A stretch of DNA of 64,000 bases from Amblyornis subalaris (taxonomy: Eukaryota; Chordata; Aves; Passeriformes; Ptilonorhynchidae), in the NCBI GenBank assembly GCA_018881555.1, contig JACAXG010000169.1, forward strand, positions 1,590,977-1,654,976. The letters are read 5' to 3'. Shown here in pieces: positions 39,301 to 54,300 of the stretch (position 1 is the first letter of the stretch; each line of letters opens with the position of its first letter). The position numbers and the translations under genes were made by a program. The notes under the pieces are model-generated. The model ran no database searches and was not told the origin of the DNA. It worked only from the letters and a program-made list of their open reading frames with translations.

Positions 39301-42300
39301 CCACCCCTTCAGTGAAGAAAGTTTTCCTAATGTCCAACTAAACCTTCTCTGGCACAGCTTGAGGCTGTTTCCTCATGTCCTGTCACTTCTTACCTGGGAG
39401 AAGAGACCAATCCCCACCTTGAATTTCCTACAAAATCCAGCTGAACAGGAGGGTTAAGGGACTGCTGAATCACAGCCCAGATTCTGCACTTAGGTNCCCA
39501 CCCTGTTACCTGCCCTTCTGCCTCCATCTCCTCCACACACACTTGGAATAACTGTTTTCCTTCAATCCCTGTCTTTTTGCTCTTAGCTCAAGGGCTAATT
39601 CCTGCTTGTTCCTCCTCCTGCTTGTCCAAGCTCTCCCAGCCCCCCAGTTCCTCACCAAGATCCCTTGGCTTCCTTGTTGTTGTCTCTTGGGCTGCACGGA
39701 GCTGTGCTGCTCCTTCCCGTGCCGTGCTGCTGTGGGGGAAGAGAANAAAGGGGCTTGGAAACCTGAAGGATGATTTTTTTCATTTTGGTTTTCAGTTCTC
39801 TCCAGCTGCCCTGAATTTGGGGAGAGCTGCTCTGCTGCCCTGCCCAGTCAGGGGTGTGNGTCCATCGGGTCAGCTCTGTTGTTGATGGAGGGATGTGATT
39901 TATATTGACTTCTCCCTCAGCAGCCTCTTTTAAAGGCAAANGTTGCCTTTTGGTGAAAGGATATCTGGTGTATGGAATATAAAACTCCGTGGAAATTTCA
40001 GTTCTGAGCTCGGATCCCAAATTGATGTTCCTTGGACGTTGCCATGACTGCGACAGAGTGACTCATCCCGTTCTGGGGAGCAGCTTGCTTGTTGTACAAA
40101 GTCACCAGGGAAATAATTTTCCCTATCTATACATACCAAGGCTGTAAGGTTTGCTCCAACAAACAAGACAAATAATATTTCCCGGTAATAGGAGCAGCCA
40201 ACTGGAAAATGAGACCAATAGGTTCTATTCTTAGTTCCATCATTAACCTTGGACATATTTTGTAACTTAGCTGGAGCTCTCCTTAGCTGCCTGTAAAGCA
40301 GAAAAAGTTATAAATACAGGAGATGGTTTTAGCAAGTGATTAAAATTCTGATGCTCAAGTGCTTCAGAAGTGTAAAATGTTCATAGCACCTCCCGAATCT
40401 GCTGAGGGAAAGTCCTGCTGTGCTGCTGCAGGTTTAGGTGGAGCCTGGGAGCTGGGTACAGCAGATGTGCTCTGGGGGCAGGTCGTCTCCCTCAGCAAGG
40501 GCAATCAGTCCCAGTTTTTGTTGAGAATTCCCTGTTTCCCTCACTGCTCCCTGTGGCTGAGGCAGTTTTCCGTAGCCACGCCCAGCGCCGTTGGTGAATC
40601 CCAGAGCCACAGAGCTTGGTGGTGCTGAAGTGGCAAAAGTCTTGTGGCTGGGTCGTCAGCATCTGTTGTATTTTGAGCAAATGGAAGCATTTTAGCTCCT
40701 GTCTGAGATTGCAGGATAAGGCAGGAGGCTGGGAGCTTCCCTGCTGTTGTTCCAACATTGGTGGCAGTGGGTATGGGCGCCGAGTGTCTGCTCTTGGGAC
40801 AAGGGACATCAAAGAAATGTGTCCTGGTCACTGAGGAGGTGGTTGATGTGGCATCTTTAGGAACTTGCAGTCATGGCTGTGGGGCAGAACTGGCACAGGC
40901 TGCCTGGAGAGGTGGGGGATGCCCCATCCCTGGAGATCTTCAAGGCCAGGTTGGACAAGGCTTGGAGCAACCTGGACTAGTTGAAGATGTCCCTGCTCGC
41001 TGCAGGGGTTGGACTAGTTGGGCTTTAAAGGTCCCTTTCACCTCAAACCATTCTATGAAATCCCTAAAATAACCTTGTTTAGCTCTTACTCTGTGTTCCA
41101 CTACAAGTCACTCTGTGCTGGAAGCCTCCTGTTTGCTCTTCTCCCTTTTTCCATAGAGGACTTAAAATGTATTAGTGCTTCATGCACAGTGTTTCACATT
41201 CAGGGCGATTTGCTGCAGTAGATTTCATTTTTAAAGCAGGATGTATAAATGATTCAGGTGGGCATTCTGACCTGTCTTCATGCCTACATGGTTCTTTATT
41301 TGAAAGATGCATCCTGAAGTGCCTGTTCTTGTAGGAACAGCGTGTCTGTCTAGGATCTCAGCTAACCTGGTTGCTGCTTGTTTTGCTTGTTAAGAGTTTG
41401 GNGAATTTCGTTGTGGCAGTTTTGGGGGGTTTTTTATATCCTCCTGAGTTATTTTGACCTTGAATTATTTGTCTGGGGGAGACTATCTGACGATTGCTCT
41501 ATTAATCCTTAATGCATTTAAATAACTCTTTTCCTTATTTGGTGAAACATCTGTGTAGAGCTTTCAGAAGAAANGCTGCGTTTTCCATGTCTGTCACTTT
41601 TTGATATTGCCATGATTAGTCTTCTGCTGCCCCACTTGTCAGGCATTATTGATGGTTCATGTTGGAAAGAAGCTTGTCAGTTTGGAGATACATTTGGCTA
41701 TTGGAATATTAGTTTATATTGATGTAAGCCCTGCTGGAAAAACAGCTGGGAAAACATCTGTGCCTTCAAACATGAATTACCAGGCAAACGTGATTTGAGG
41801 GGGAAGGCAATTTCTTTGGTAGTTTGTTCTGATTCTGCAGGTGGTTGGAGTGTGTATTCATCCCTTTTTTTTCCAAAGTGTTTTAAGTTGGCTTCTGGGG
41901 GTCAGGTGGAACCAGGATTGGGGGAGGATCTGTTCGAACACAGACTTGAACCTTTTTGAGCCTTTAGCACCTACAAAAGGTGTAGCTGTGCAGCAGCCAC
42001 TGAGCAGTGATTTAGAGGTGCAGGTGCACTGCAGGGAGAAATGAGGAGAGCTGAAAATGCNATTTGACATGTTTCTCCAAATAATCGGATTTTTTTTTCT
42101 TTTTTTTTCCCAAAGCAAGTTGAATCTTGCCTTTTTCTGGGGTTGTTTTGTTTTCTTGTTTTTCCAATTTAAAGTAAAACAAGGTAAAAGAAATCAAGAC
42201 AAATGATCAGTCACTGTACATTACAGCCAGGGAAGAAGCTACAGCTACCAGCCCTTGTCTCTGTGTGGTTCAACTTGAGAGAACATCTTAAAAAAGTTTG

Positions 42301-45300
42301 GAAGTCTCCATGTGGATGCTCTACTTTCAGAACATTCTGCCTGAACGTTTCTTTTTTTTCCTTTCTCTCCCATTGCCAGGTTGTGACCAGACTTATTCAC
42401 TTGCTGGGCGAGAAGATTCTTGGCAGTCTGCAGCAGGGAGGTAAGACTCATTCCTGGACTATTCCCATTGATGCTGGGGCTTCCTTGGAGCCAGACTAGC
42501 ATCCTTAAATTTAGAAACAGACAGTGCATACTTGGAAAGGTAATTTGTTGCTACATTTTGGCCTGGAGAAGAGAAGGCTCTGGGGAGACGTTAGAGCCCC
42601 TTCCAGTGCCTAAAGGGGCTCCAGGAGAGTGGAGAGGGACTTGGGACAAGGGCCTGGAGTGACAGGACAAAGGGAAATGACTTCCCACTGCCAGAGGGCA
42701 GGGTTAGATGGGATATCGGGAAGAAATTCCTCCCTATGAGGGTGGTGAGGCCCTGGCACAGGATGCCCAGAGAAGCTGTGGCTGCCCTATCCCTGGAATT
42801 GTCCAAGGCCACATTGGACAGGGCTTGGAGCAGCCTGGGATAGTGGAAGGTGTCTCTGCCCATGGCAGGGGGTGGGACTGGATGGGCTTTAAGGTTCCTT
42901 CCAAGCCAAACCACTCTGGCACTGTGTGATCTGTAGCAGCTGTAGGCACAAGTGGATGGTGATTTTATNGTATCTGTGTACACATGTTGGTTTTGGCAGA
43001 GCATGGTTAACTGAGTGTGGGCATGGTATGATTTGCAATTGAGATAGAGAAGTGTTGCTGCCTGTGTGCAGTGAAATTTCCTTGAAATTTCTTGCAAGAG
43101 CAGCGTAAAGGGAGCATTGGAAATAGCAGCTGTAATGGGCTGGAATCAGAGCACCGTGCTGAGCACCATCAGCATAAAGACTGACTTANTATGTCTGTAT
43201 TTGCATTATTTTCATGAACTGTCTGGGAGGAAATGGCCTGCTATAGGTTGGCTCTGAAGCTTTGTGCTTGTGGCAGCACCAACACAAAGTCTTTTTNCTG
43301 ATTGAAGGGAGTAGGAGGAAATTTTCCCAATTTCCTTGAGCAGCTTTTAAAAGCAAACAGATGCCCGTGAGCTGCTGAGGGTGTCGCGGGGTTCTTTGAT
43401 GCTGAGGATTATTTGGGTTCTGTTTGGGTGGGGTGTTTTAATTCCTTCAATTGCTGGTTTTGCAAAATTCCAAGGAGACTGAAAATGAGGTCACCAACTC
43501 TCCTGTTTCGGAGCAGTCTGGGGGAGGGAATCTCAAATTCTGCTCTTCCTTCACCTGCTCAGCTTTCTGAGCACAACCAGTTGTGCACAAATACCTGCTG
43601 ATAATTGTACTTAAACTCCTGTGCCTGCTGAAATGCCTCTGTGGGCCAGGACAGGATCTGCACTGCCTGGGAAATAGGGCAAAATGGGGAAAATAGAGAA
43701 AGTGGGAGGAAAATNAGTAAAGAGTAACATGAGTTCAATCAGAGAATCCCCATTGAAGTTCTGAGGAGGGAAGGGCCAGTGGAGATGAGGGGGTTGAGCT
43801 GTGATGTGTAACCTGTTTGAACCTACAAATACCTTCCTGAAGATCACCAGAAAGAGTGGAAAAACTATTTAATGTTTTGTGCAGAGCTGGTTTAGAAGAT
43901 TTGAAATGAATAACTCAATTGCTGAATATATTTGAAAAAAAGTTTATCTGATATTTCTTTGTGTCCTGCAGTGTTCTGTTCCTCTGGCATTGAGCCTCTC
44001 AATGGGTTTGCACAGGGAATATCNAGTATTCCCATATGCCCAGCTCAAGAATTCATCTTGATGGTACATCTTGGCCTTTGCTGGGTGAAATGAGATGAGC
44101 AGGATGTGAAATCCCAACTTAGATTAAAAAAATTTTGTGTACTTGGAGCTGAGTTGACAGGCATTAGCAGCAGAGTGAGAATGTCTGAGAAGGCTCAGCT
44201 AAAGAGGAAAAAAGAGTATCAGAATAAGAACAGTTTGTAGAACATTGACCTTTTCCTGCTCTAAGCCATCTGGGAAGATCTTGATCTTTCTCACATGCAT
44301 TGCAGATTTCTCTTTTCCTCTGCCCAGACTCTCTGTCCTTACTCACCAAATTACATTGGAGATACTTCCCAGGTACTTTGCTGGTGCTTCAGAGGTTCCA
44401 TGTTTTATTTTAATACTCCTAAGCCCATATCTGTAAAGCTCTGCATCTTGGAGAGAAGTGAAAACAGGTAGAGGTACACATTTTCTATAGGAGATTGGTT
44501 GAAAGGTATTTACTTCCTTGCTTAGGAACACCATAAAAAAAGGATTGTTAATTTTTGGACCATTTTAATACTGTCAACAGGTTTGGGGGTTTCTTTAGTT
44601 AAGCTGATTCCTCTTGTGGGCTAAATCAGTTCCAAAGTTGTGATAAAGGGATTTAGAGTGCCTTTTATCGTAGTCTTCCTGGGTCAGGTAAATCCATGTT
44701 TCATTTAACTTATTCCTGGCATATTTTTAACATTGCCTGACTTCAACCCACATANGCTGTACCAGCAACCAAAAATGATGGCAACTGATCTTCATCCTTT
44801 TAAAATGAAATCTGTGGGAATTCTCTTTTCATGTGCTGTGGAGGATTGTGTTACATTCCTCTGGCATCGAGCAGCTTGGTGACACGGTGACACTTTCCCT
44901 CCTGCCTGAAGGTGATGACATTCCATTGTTTGCAGCCTGGCTGACTGATGGCAAGTGTTTTCTTTGTGGACAGGTCATCCTCTTGGACTGCACAGCTCCA
45001 GCAGCAAGTGGGATGCAGGGAATCCTGCCAGCAACCTCTCCACGGTGGCGATCATGCCGGTGTCCGAGGAGGTGCCGCTGACGGCCTTCACCCTGGAGCT
45101 CAAGCACGCCCTCAGTGCCGTGGGTAAGTGATCCCACGTTGTCCAGCACGGGGAATAAACACTGTTGGTTGTTTTAGAGTGGCATGGCCAGGTACTGTCA
45201 CCTGTCAGAGGGGGATTCGTGCTGNGTGAGGGGGTAGCAGTACCTGGAGGTGGTCAGAGGGCTGGGGAGGAGGTTTGGAGAGATCCCTCTGTGGCCTTCC

Positions 45301-48300
45301 AGTGCCTTATAAAAAAGGAGGGAAAGGGACTTTTTGGATGGCCAGGTAGTGACAGAAGGAGGAGTTTTAAAATGGGGGCAGNGTTAGGTCAGAGATTAGG
45401 AGGGAATTCCTGTGAGGGTGGTGAGGCCCTGGCACAGGCTGCCCNGAGAAGCTGTGGCTGCCCCATCCCTGGAAGTGTCCAAGGCCAGGTTGGAACAACC
45501 TGGGGTAGTGGAAGATGTCCCTGCCCATGGCATGGGTTTGGATTTAGATGATCTTTAAGGTTCTCTCCAATCCAAACCATTCTGTGATTCTACAGCAGTG
45601 GTCAGGATAAGCCTTTTTCATGATTTCTTACTTCTCTTTTCCCATTCTTAATGTGCATTTAATGANAGTGGAAAACTTTGTGGTCTTACTGACTTGGAAA
45701 TACTAGCCTGTCTGACCCTTGTCTTGGCTGCCCTCAGCTCCCCTAGGGCTGCAGGCACTCCAGGAGACACATCCCACACCAGGGCACTGTTCCCACGGCA
45801 CCTGAGAGTCCANTTCTCTCCAGCTCATGGGTGAGAGTCTCCCAGGCCTCCTCAGCTGAAAACCTTCATCCAGCAAAGGGTTTCTTAGGCAGTTTTCTTG
45901 TGTTGTGGTAGCACATGAGTGGTGAGCATAAGACTTGGTGGAAGAGGCTTGTGGAGGAGATCCAGATTGGCACTGGAAATCCAAAGTTTAGTCTGAAATC
46001 ATTGTCTCATTTGTTGCCAGCTTGTTTGTCTGTCTCAAGCTCACAAAACCATGTGTTCAGCTCACAGCTGAGTCATTAATTGCTTTATCCATGGGTGAAG
46101 TTGCTTGTGCAAGTTCCAGTTGCTCACAAAACCATGTATTTAGTTCAGAATTCATTTTGTGATCGTTACTGGTGTCTGACATTTCTTGAACATCCTCTTC
46201 TCCTCCTCAAATGCTGTCACAGATCTCTTGAGTCAATCTCCTGTAGTCCTTTGAGGAATTATTAGTCTGCTCTCTCATGGCTTATAATTTTTAAAAGTAC
46301 AGGTTATGTGATGCTTGAGGTGTAACCACTTACATTTATTGGTTATTTCCTTTTTGACCTTTGGTGTTTGGAGCTGACACCCCTGTTTGTGCTTAAAAAT
46401 CTTCTGGGTGAACAGGCATGGGAANAAGCTGTTGGTGTTTGAGCTCTTTAACCTTCTGAAATCTGAATTTGTGTGCAACTTGTGGTGGAGACGTGTTACA
46501 GTGAGAACTAATTTGTGGGTGTTTGAAGACTCCTCTTGTTTTGAGATGGCAGAAAAATGTTACATCCATAATGGAGCTGTATTGCTAATGGGGACTCCTT
46601 AGGGATCATTGCCAGCTTGTTTTGATGTGTGACAACACTAAGAGCCTGTAAATAAAACAAACAGAAACTTAAGTAGGTAGATGGACTATTCAGGACAAAA
46701 ATGCCCGTTTGAGCTGAAAGCAGCAGGAACGTGCCCAAGGGGGGCTTGGTGGGGCCACTCGGCCTTTCCTCCTTCACCCTTTTCCTTTCCCTGAGCTGAC
46801 TCCCGTGCGGCGCTTGGCAGCTCGAGATGGTTCTGTACACCCTTGGCACCTGAAGCTCTTGCCAAAACGGAGCAGACGGCTGCAGTGGGAAGAGGAAAGT
46901 GTTGTGGGAAAACACGGGGAGCCATCTGGTGCCGAGCACCGCTGGCACGGCAGCTCCGTGGCCCCGGCAGCCGCCGCTGCGCGCCCGGCCCGGGCCCCCC
47001 TCAGCCCCGCGGAGCTCCCGGCCGGGGCCAAACCTCTGCAGAGCTGTGCTGGGGGCATTGGCGGGCTGGAGGTTTTATTGCTTTATTTAGCAGAAGCAGC
47101 ATTTTCTGTTTTCTTCCACCCCCCTTTTTTTTTTTAACTTGTAGCTTTTGTATTTTCTCCTATCCCCTGCGGCTGTGGGGTGTTCGGGTGTTCCTTCTCA
47201 GTGCCTCACAAAGTCCCGGGAGCCACGTGCAGATGGTGCTTTGCTTTCCAGGAAGGGGCTGGGCTTTGGAATGATTTTTTTTCTTCTGACTTATTGCATC
47301 AAAAAATGAACTGAGTCGTGAAGTGAAATTTTGATTCGTTTTCAGGTATTCACCTGCACGTTTGTCATGGGTTGCCCAAAGCAGCTGTGGCTGCCGCATC
47401 CCTTGGAAGTGTCCAAGGCCAGGTTGGACGGGGCTTGGAGCAGCCTGGGATAGTGGAAGGTGTCCCTGCCCGTGGCAGGGGGTGGCATGAGATGGAATTT
47501 CAGGTCCCTTCCAACCCCAACCCTTCCATGATTCCATGTGGAAAGGTTTCCAGCGGGGCCTTGTGAGCAGCTGCTGCCACCTGAGCAGTTCCCGAGCTCC
47601 CAGTTGTCAGATGGGCTCGTCAGCACTTGGNGTTTGGGTGTGAACTGGGGTCAGACCTGCCCCGGATTCATGGAAATTAGAGGTGTTAATGTGCTTCAGA
47701 AGGCTTAATTGAAACTCTTCTCTGAAGGAACTCTTAAGTGTTCCTAGTTTGGAAAATGAGGAGTTTTGCTTTGTAGATTTGCTGCTATTCACCTTTTTTT
47801 GTGTTTATTTTTTTGGTGTTTTTTTTTTTCTTGAACCAACTTTTTTTTTAGTTGTAAGTTAAATGGCAACATCTGATTACAACACTTGACTTAACATTTA
47901 ATCCATATTTAACATTTGATCCATATAATTTCATTGCTCTGGGCTTCAAATATGTTCCAGAGCAGTGGAGAGCAGCTTTAAAAGGGGGTAAAGCTGGTTT
48001 TAGCTTTCTTTCGCAATTTAATATATTTATTATAGAAAATTCCTTCCCTTTCCTGTTAATATGAACTGAATATTGCAGCTGAATCACAGCTGAATATTGC
48101 AGTGATGCCTCGAATTTCCCTGCTGCAGTTTGGAGACAATGGTAGAGGGAATCAGGAGAATGCGGGCAGGAACACTGAGATGGTTGCAGGAATCATCAGC
48201 TGCTGCAGCTCTGGGAAGCAGCCTGGCCTCGGGATGCAGGCTGACCCTCATCCTGGTGGGAATGCAGGCTGGGTTGTACCCTAACATAACAGTTAAAAGG

Positions 48301-51300
48301 TGGTTTTCCTTTTCCTGGAAGTGGCCTGAGAAGGCTGTGGGCAGTGCTTGGAGTTGGTGCTGGTTGCAGATTAATCTGTTTAACAGGATTTGAGTTGGCG
48401 TTTTTTTGGTAGTTTTTAGCTACTTCTATATTATTAAAGGAATATAAAAATAATGACAGCTAGAAAATCTCAGTCTGACAGTGAATATATACTGTTCACA
48501 AAAACTGGAAAAGTATTCAGAATCTTCTACCCCTCTGAAAAAACCCANCACTTTTGCCTGTCATGAGACTTTATGCTTTGGCTGCTTGATTCCGTTGTGT
48601 GGGTTTAATTACATTTTTTTTTTTCCAAATTTATTTTTTTAAAATGTTTTGATTTGTANTGGGAACAGCTCAGGTGAGCAGCCTGCTCTCCATCGAGGGT
48701 GCTTTCTGCACACAGCATCAACGTGTGGGACCACCCACAGCTTTCTCCAACCCATTTGTGCTGGTTTCTTTGACATTTGGTGTTTCTGTGATTTATGATA
48801 ATTCAGGTATTGTTTCCAGGCAGAATGGTTGTGTCCCAGTTAAATGCTAAGGGATGTTCATGCTTCCATGGAGCTTCAAATCACAGAATGGCCTGGGTTG
48901 GAAGGGACCTTNAAGGTCACCCAGTCCCACTCCCTGCCATGGGCAGGGACACCTTCCACTANCCNNNNTTGCTCCAAGCCCNATCCAGCCTGGCCTTGGA
49001 CACTTCCAGGGATGGGGCAGCCACAGCCTCTCTGGGCAACCTNTGCCAGGGCTCAGCACCCTCACAGGGAACAATTCCTTCCCAATATCCCATCTATCCC
49101 TGCCCTCTGGCAGTGGTAAGTCATTCCCCATTGTCCTGTCCTTCCAGGCTCTTGTAAATGGTCTCTCNCCATCTTTCCTGTAGNTTCAGGCACTGGAAGG
49201 TCACAGTTAGGTCACCCCAAAGCTTCTCTTCTCCNNGCTGAACAATCCCAATTTCCTCAGCCTTTCCTCCCAGCAGAGCTGCTCCATCCCTGTGATCATC
49301 CTGGTGNCTCCTCTGGACTGGCTCCAGCAGCTCCAGGTCCTCCCTGTGCTGGGCCCAGGGCTGGGGCAGCTCTGCTGCTGTTCAAAGCTGGGTGGGGAAG
49401 GATTTATTGGGTCTCTGGCAGCAGTAGCTGTACATGGACCTGTTCACCTTGAGATCTAGAAGGAAATACCCTCTGTGCTCTGTGGGCAGAGCAGGAAGGT
49501 CCTGCAGAGCACAGGGACCCAGGGCTGCATCCCTGCCCTCCCCCTGGGTGTGCTGCAGGCTCCTGTGTGACTTCAGCCCTTCCTCTGAATCTGGGTCTTT
49601 GGGCCTCCAAAGGAAGAGGCTGTGGAGTATTCAACTTCCAGAAGGCAGGAAGAGAATCCTCCAGCCCTGAGCTGGAGTGCCAGGAAGGGAGGCAGGTTTT
49701 ACTGCAGTGCAGTTCATCGTCCTGATGAATTCTGGTCAGTGTTTGTGATGTCTATTTTTATTATTAATTTTTTCNCCTCTTAATCTTGGTGAAGCTGAGA
49801 GCATCTTTTGATAAGAAGTTCTTCTGCAGTATTCAGATTTTTCAAAAGTATTTGCCTGACTATTTTTTTTGTTCTTTTACTGAGACCAGCTAAAAGACAC
49901 CACATGGCTGTGCAAATTCTGGTTCTATGTGGGAGCCCTCTGATCTCATAGAATTTCAAACTGAAGTAGAGAGGGATTCAAATCCAACATATGTGTCTCT
50001 CTCATTCCTTTCTGCCCTTTAAATTTAAGCCTTCTTTTCAGTTCTAAAAATGTATAATGTATTGGAGAGCTCACTGAAAAATCTTTGCTAATAATTTATT
50101 GGACTTTTTAATTATAGTTCTGCCTGAATGTCCTTTCTTTACACACAGATTAGATTTAAATGTGAAGTGTTCATTGTGGTGGCTGAACCCTGGCACAAGC
50201 TGNTATTTTTTGCTGGGCAAGATCTTTCTGACATCCAACTCATTTATCAGTTTTGTGACTTTGACACATTATTTTGTAGACTTTTACTAGGCCAAAAGTA
50301 AATTTTCTTTTGATGGAGTCCAAGCAAGTAAGTTTGCTCTGCTAAAATTTTTCCACGGTGCATTTTGACTGGCTTTGTCTTTTGCTGTGGGTGTGTTTTC
50401 CATGTGAGGTGGATTTGCAACCATTTCTGAGCCTCAGAATTCACTCTTTGCCCTGTGGGCCTCTGATTGCTCGAGGCAACTTTTGGACCATGTTTTATTA
50501 GACTTAGGACACCTGTATTCCCACTCCTGCATATCTTAGGAAATTAATGTTATGTGGGAAAAAATGACCAAAGTGAGTACCTTGCTCATCCCTGGAAGGA
50601 AAGGAGGGGTTTGTGTTTCTTGTGATGCTTTTTNCCCCTTTTTCCTGCTGGAGCAGGAGCTTGGAAGCTTTGCTGCAGGGCTCCTGCTGCCCTTCTCTTC
50701 AGTGCCCTTGTTTCTTAGCAGAAAAAATGAACCAAACCTCTGGTATTTGCCAGCTTTTCCTTCTCTTCTCTTTCATGGAATTATAGTTCTGTACTGAAAA
50801 ACAGATGGCTCTGGAGTACAGCTTTAGATGCTCCGTGAGGTTTTCCCAGGAACCACGATCCCTGTGCCGGGGGTGAGGCCACTGCCTGCAGTTCTCACCT
50901 GAAGCACAGAAAACCTGGGATTCAGGATCCCTGTGAGATCTTTGCTGACAGAAAAATTCCCCAGGCTGTTGAAAGTCATCACCTCAGGCTGGAGAAATCC
51001 ATGAGCTGNGGATTGCTGGAGGCTCAGGGACTGGCATCCAGTTTTCCTTGCTCTGATACTCCTCCCCAGCAATCTGCTGCTGGCTGCTGNCAGAGACANC
51101 ACAGGGCTTGGATAAATAGTTCGAGTTACCTCATCTCACCTCTCCTGTGCTCTTCACTTGGAGCTCTTCCCCCCGTGTCTGATCCTACTGACAGAGCCCC
51201 TAGGGGTGCAGGGATGTGTCCATGATGCCACCTCCAGCTGGAAGTTGCCTGTGAGGTGTATTCCAGGTGTGGAGAGTGTGTGGTTAGAGGTGTGTAACTG

Positions 51301-54300
51301 TGATAATGCCCTTGAAGGATGCACTGACACNTTGGCTTGGTCACTCCTGCCTGCAGGTGTGGCTGTTCAAGGGGTGTGGACTTGAAAGGTTTTGGAATAA
51401 TGGAATGGTTTGGGTTGGAAGGGACCTTAAAGCCCATCTCATCCCACCTCCTGCCATGGGCAGGAACACCCTCCACTATCCCAGTTTGCTCCAAGCCNCG
51501 TCCAGCCTGGCCTTGGACACTTCCAGGGATGGGAATGATATTTTTTCATTACTTGGTTGCTCTCAGCAGTTTAGTTTAAATAAGACTNTTGTTGGTTCTG
51601 TTTTCTGGGCTCACATATGTTGGTGTTCTTGGTCGCATTAATGGAGGGTTATTTAATGGCTGATTAATTGGGAGCCTGCTAGAAACTGGGAGAGCAGAGC
51701 AGATGGTTGGTATTTCTGAGACAAAACAAGTTGGTTCTGTTGGAAGCATCACAGTGTTCCGTGCTGGGGATGAGGGAAAGTCTGGGAAGCTATGGGGTGC
51801 TGGGCAGGCTGCTCTGAAGCTGGCACAGCCAGAGTCCGTCTGGGCACCCTTGTTTGTGTCCTATTCTGTGAACTGCTGCTTTCCCAAATCAGAAGGTAAG
51901 GTCTGGACTTGATTTCTGAGCCTCTCCAAGGCTCTTCTGATGCCTGATGGGTGCGTGTTGTCCACAGCCAAGGTATCTCTGGCTGGAGGAGCAGAAAGAT
52001 GTNCCCCAGCCCTACAAACTCTGCCTCTCACCTTGCATGAAAGGTGTTCTGGCTGCAGGGCACTGGGTTTGCTGGTGTCTCCTGGGTTTAGTCGTGTCCC
52101 CTTAGGGCCTGGGCCCTGGTGCATCACCAGGGNCTGATGCTCCTGGATCTCAGTGCCCGGGGCAGGGGGGTGACAGGCAGAGGTGCCCATGCTGTNCCCT
52201 TGGTGTTGTCTCTCTCACTTAACATTTTTATTGCATTCCTCAGCTCATTTGGTATTCCAGGCTGTTTGTCTTTGCCTGCTAAACTTCCACCACTGCCAGA
52301 AAGCTTTGTAAGCCACATATCCTTGAAGAATATTTAATCCACATATCATTTCTATTTAGCTGAGAACTCTGACACGTTAATGAACACTGATGATTACTCT
52401 GCTGTTAAATGCTGGCAGAATTGACCTGCTCTCTCTCCCTTGCTGTTCCATCTCGTTCAATGCAATCAGTGTTTCTTCTGGGAGACCTCTCTTATCCCAT
52501 TATGCCATTCAAAGCTGTGCTAGACCAACATTTACATCAGGGGAATGAGGAATCAGATAAAAGAATCTACCAATGTTAAAAAGAAGGTGATAACCCCCTT
52601 GTTCAGGGAGCAGCAGAGGGAGGAGGGAAGGGCGGGCTGAACCAGGTCTGCTCTGGTAATGCTGCTCATTCCCCTCTGCTTGGGACTTGTTGCTTTCACA
52701 GGAAGCAACCGCCAGAATTTTTACTGGAGGATGAGGAAGTCAAATTCTCTTCTTGAGTCATCCTTCTTTCTGAGCTTTCTCACCAGCTTTTCTATCTTTT
52801 GGTCTCTGCTTATGGGGTATTTTTGTCCATTTCTGTTCGCTCTTCCTTGATAATCAGTGTAGCAAAGAGCAAATGTTACTTGGGTATTGGAAAGTACAAG
52901 ATGAAAAATGACACTTGTGAGCTTTTCCAAGTCTGACAGTAAAGTCAATTAAAGCAGAGTGAGGCCCTTGCAGGAGGACTTGGGCACTGAGGGGGGGGAA
53001 GATGAGTTGGCACTGAAGGTCAGGACAGCCAGTTTTGCATCTGTACGTGTGGGTTTTGCTTTTTGAACACAAAAGTGTGAACTTGTGACCTTCTCCCATG
53101 TTGGTTGTTCACAGCTCCTTGATTTTTACTGAACACCTTATAACCTTGCCTCAAGAGTCCTCACATAATGAAGTGTTTTGTTATTTAGTACATAAATTTC
53201 CGTTCTGTTATTAATGAAACAAGGAAGGATTGCACAATGAAAACATGAATACAAAGCGACTGCTCTGTCATGTTTTGTAATTGTGAATTTCTCTCTTAAT
53301 AAAAGACAGGTTAATATTTTCTTTAGGTGTGCAGTTTTCCCTTAAGTTTTCTTTGCTTTGCTTTTCTTTTTGTATTTAGCTGCAGTCACTCTGCAACNTC
53401 CACCACATATGGCACAAATTGCTGCTGCAATAGAATTGCTAATAAGAAAATTAAACTAAAGTGCCTGCAAGAAGCTTTATGTGCACCAAAATTCAATTCA
53501 GATCTAAGGTTGTTAGCAGATATGTGTATGTCTGTGTGTCTAGTGGAGTTTGACTGTGCCCTACAGACTTGGGAATCTCTTTGGGGTTGGTGGTGGTGTG
53601 GGTTGCTATTGGCTTGTTGAGTAAGAAGTAGTGATGCTGCAGAGAGCTTGAGGATTCACCTGGGGGGTTGGTTCAGTGCAGGATGAACAAGTTCTGCATT
53701 TTGGGAGGTTGTGAAATTGCTTTTTTTCTTTGAAACCAGGTTCCTGGGCTTTCTGTGGCTGTAAAAGTCTGATATTTTGAATGCAGTGTTTGTGAAAATG
53801 CGGCTGCAATAGGAGCTGTCACCAGAGCCAGGCTGGACAGGGCTTGGAGCAACCTGGGATAGTGGAAGNTGTCCCTGCCCATGGCAGGGGGTGGGATGAG
53901 ATGAGCTTTAAGGTCCCTTCCAACCCAAACCATTCCATGATTCTGTGATCCTACATGACACTCAGGAATGGGATAATAGTGTCTGCAGGCTGTGGCTACT
54001 GCAATAACAGAGCTCTGGGAACAGGGAGAATTGGAAGATATATTCGTAGAAAACTGTGAAAATTTTGTGAAGACTTTGTGCCAGCTCTGATCAATGCACT
54101 GATCCATCATGATCTTCAAAGCAAATTCATGAAATTGAATTCTTGGAATCATGGAATGGTTTGGGTTGGAAGGGACTTAAAGCTCATCTCATTCCACCCA
54201 CTGCCATGGGCAGGGACACCTTCCACTAGACCAGGTTGCTCCAAGCCCCATCCAACATGGCCTTGGACACTTACAGGGCCAGGGCAGCCACAGCTGCTCT

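Larger units (their letters stand above)
29491..42379 (+). other. PNPLA7: PNPLA7 intron, 12.9 kb, phase 0
   Basis: GT-AG intron. It holds eight CR1 pieces (30826, 31619, 32635, 33391, 35886, 36710, 39129, 40885), a (GT)6 run at 33299, a three-unit telomere-like block at 38035 and a homeodomain-motif cluster at 38440-38630. The flanking residues (KFPQ to VVTRL) are adjacent in the family, so no exon is hidden. Confidence 0.9.

Noticed and set aside
38847..39341. Plus-strand open frame of about 164 codons
   Set aside because: Its second half is CR1 (39129-39420) and its first half shows no known family or splice logic.
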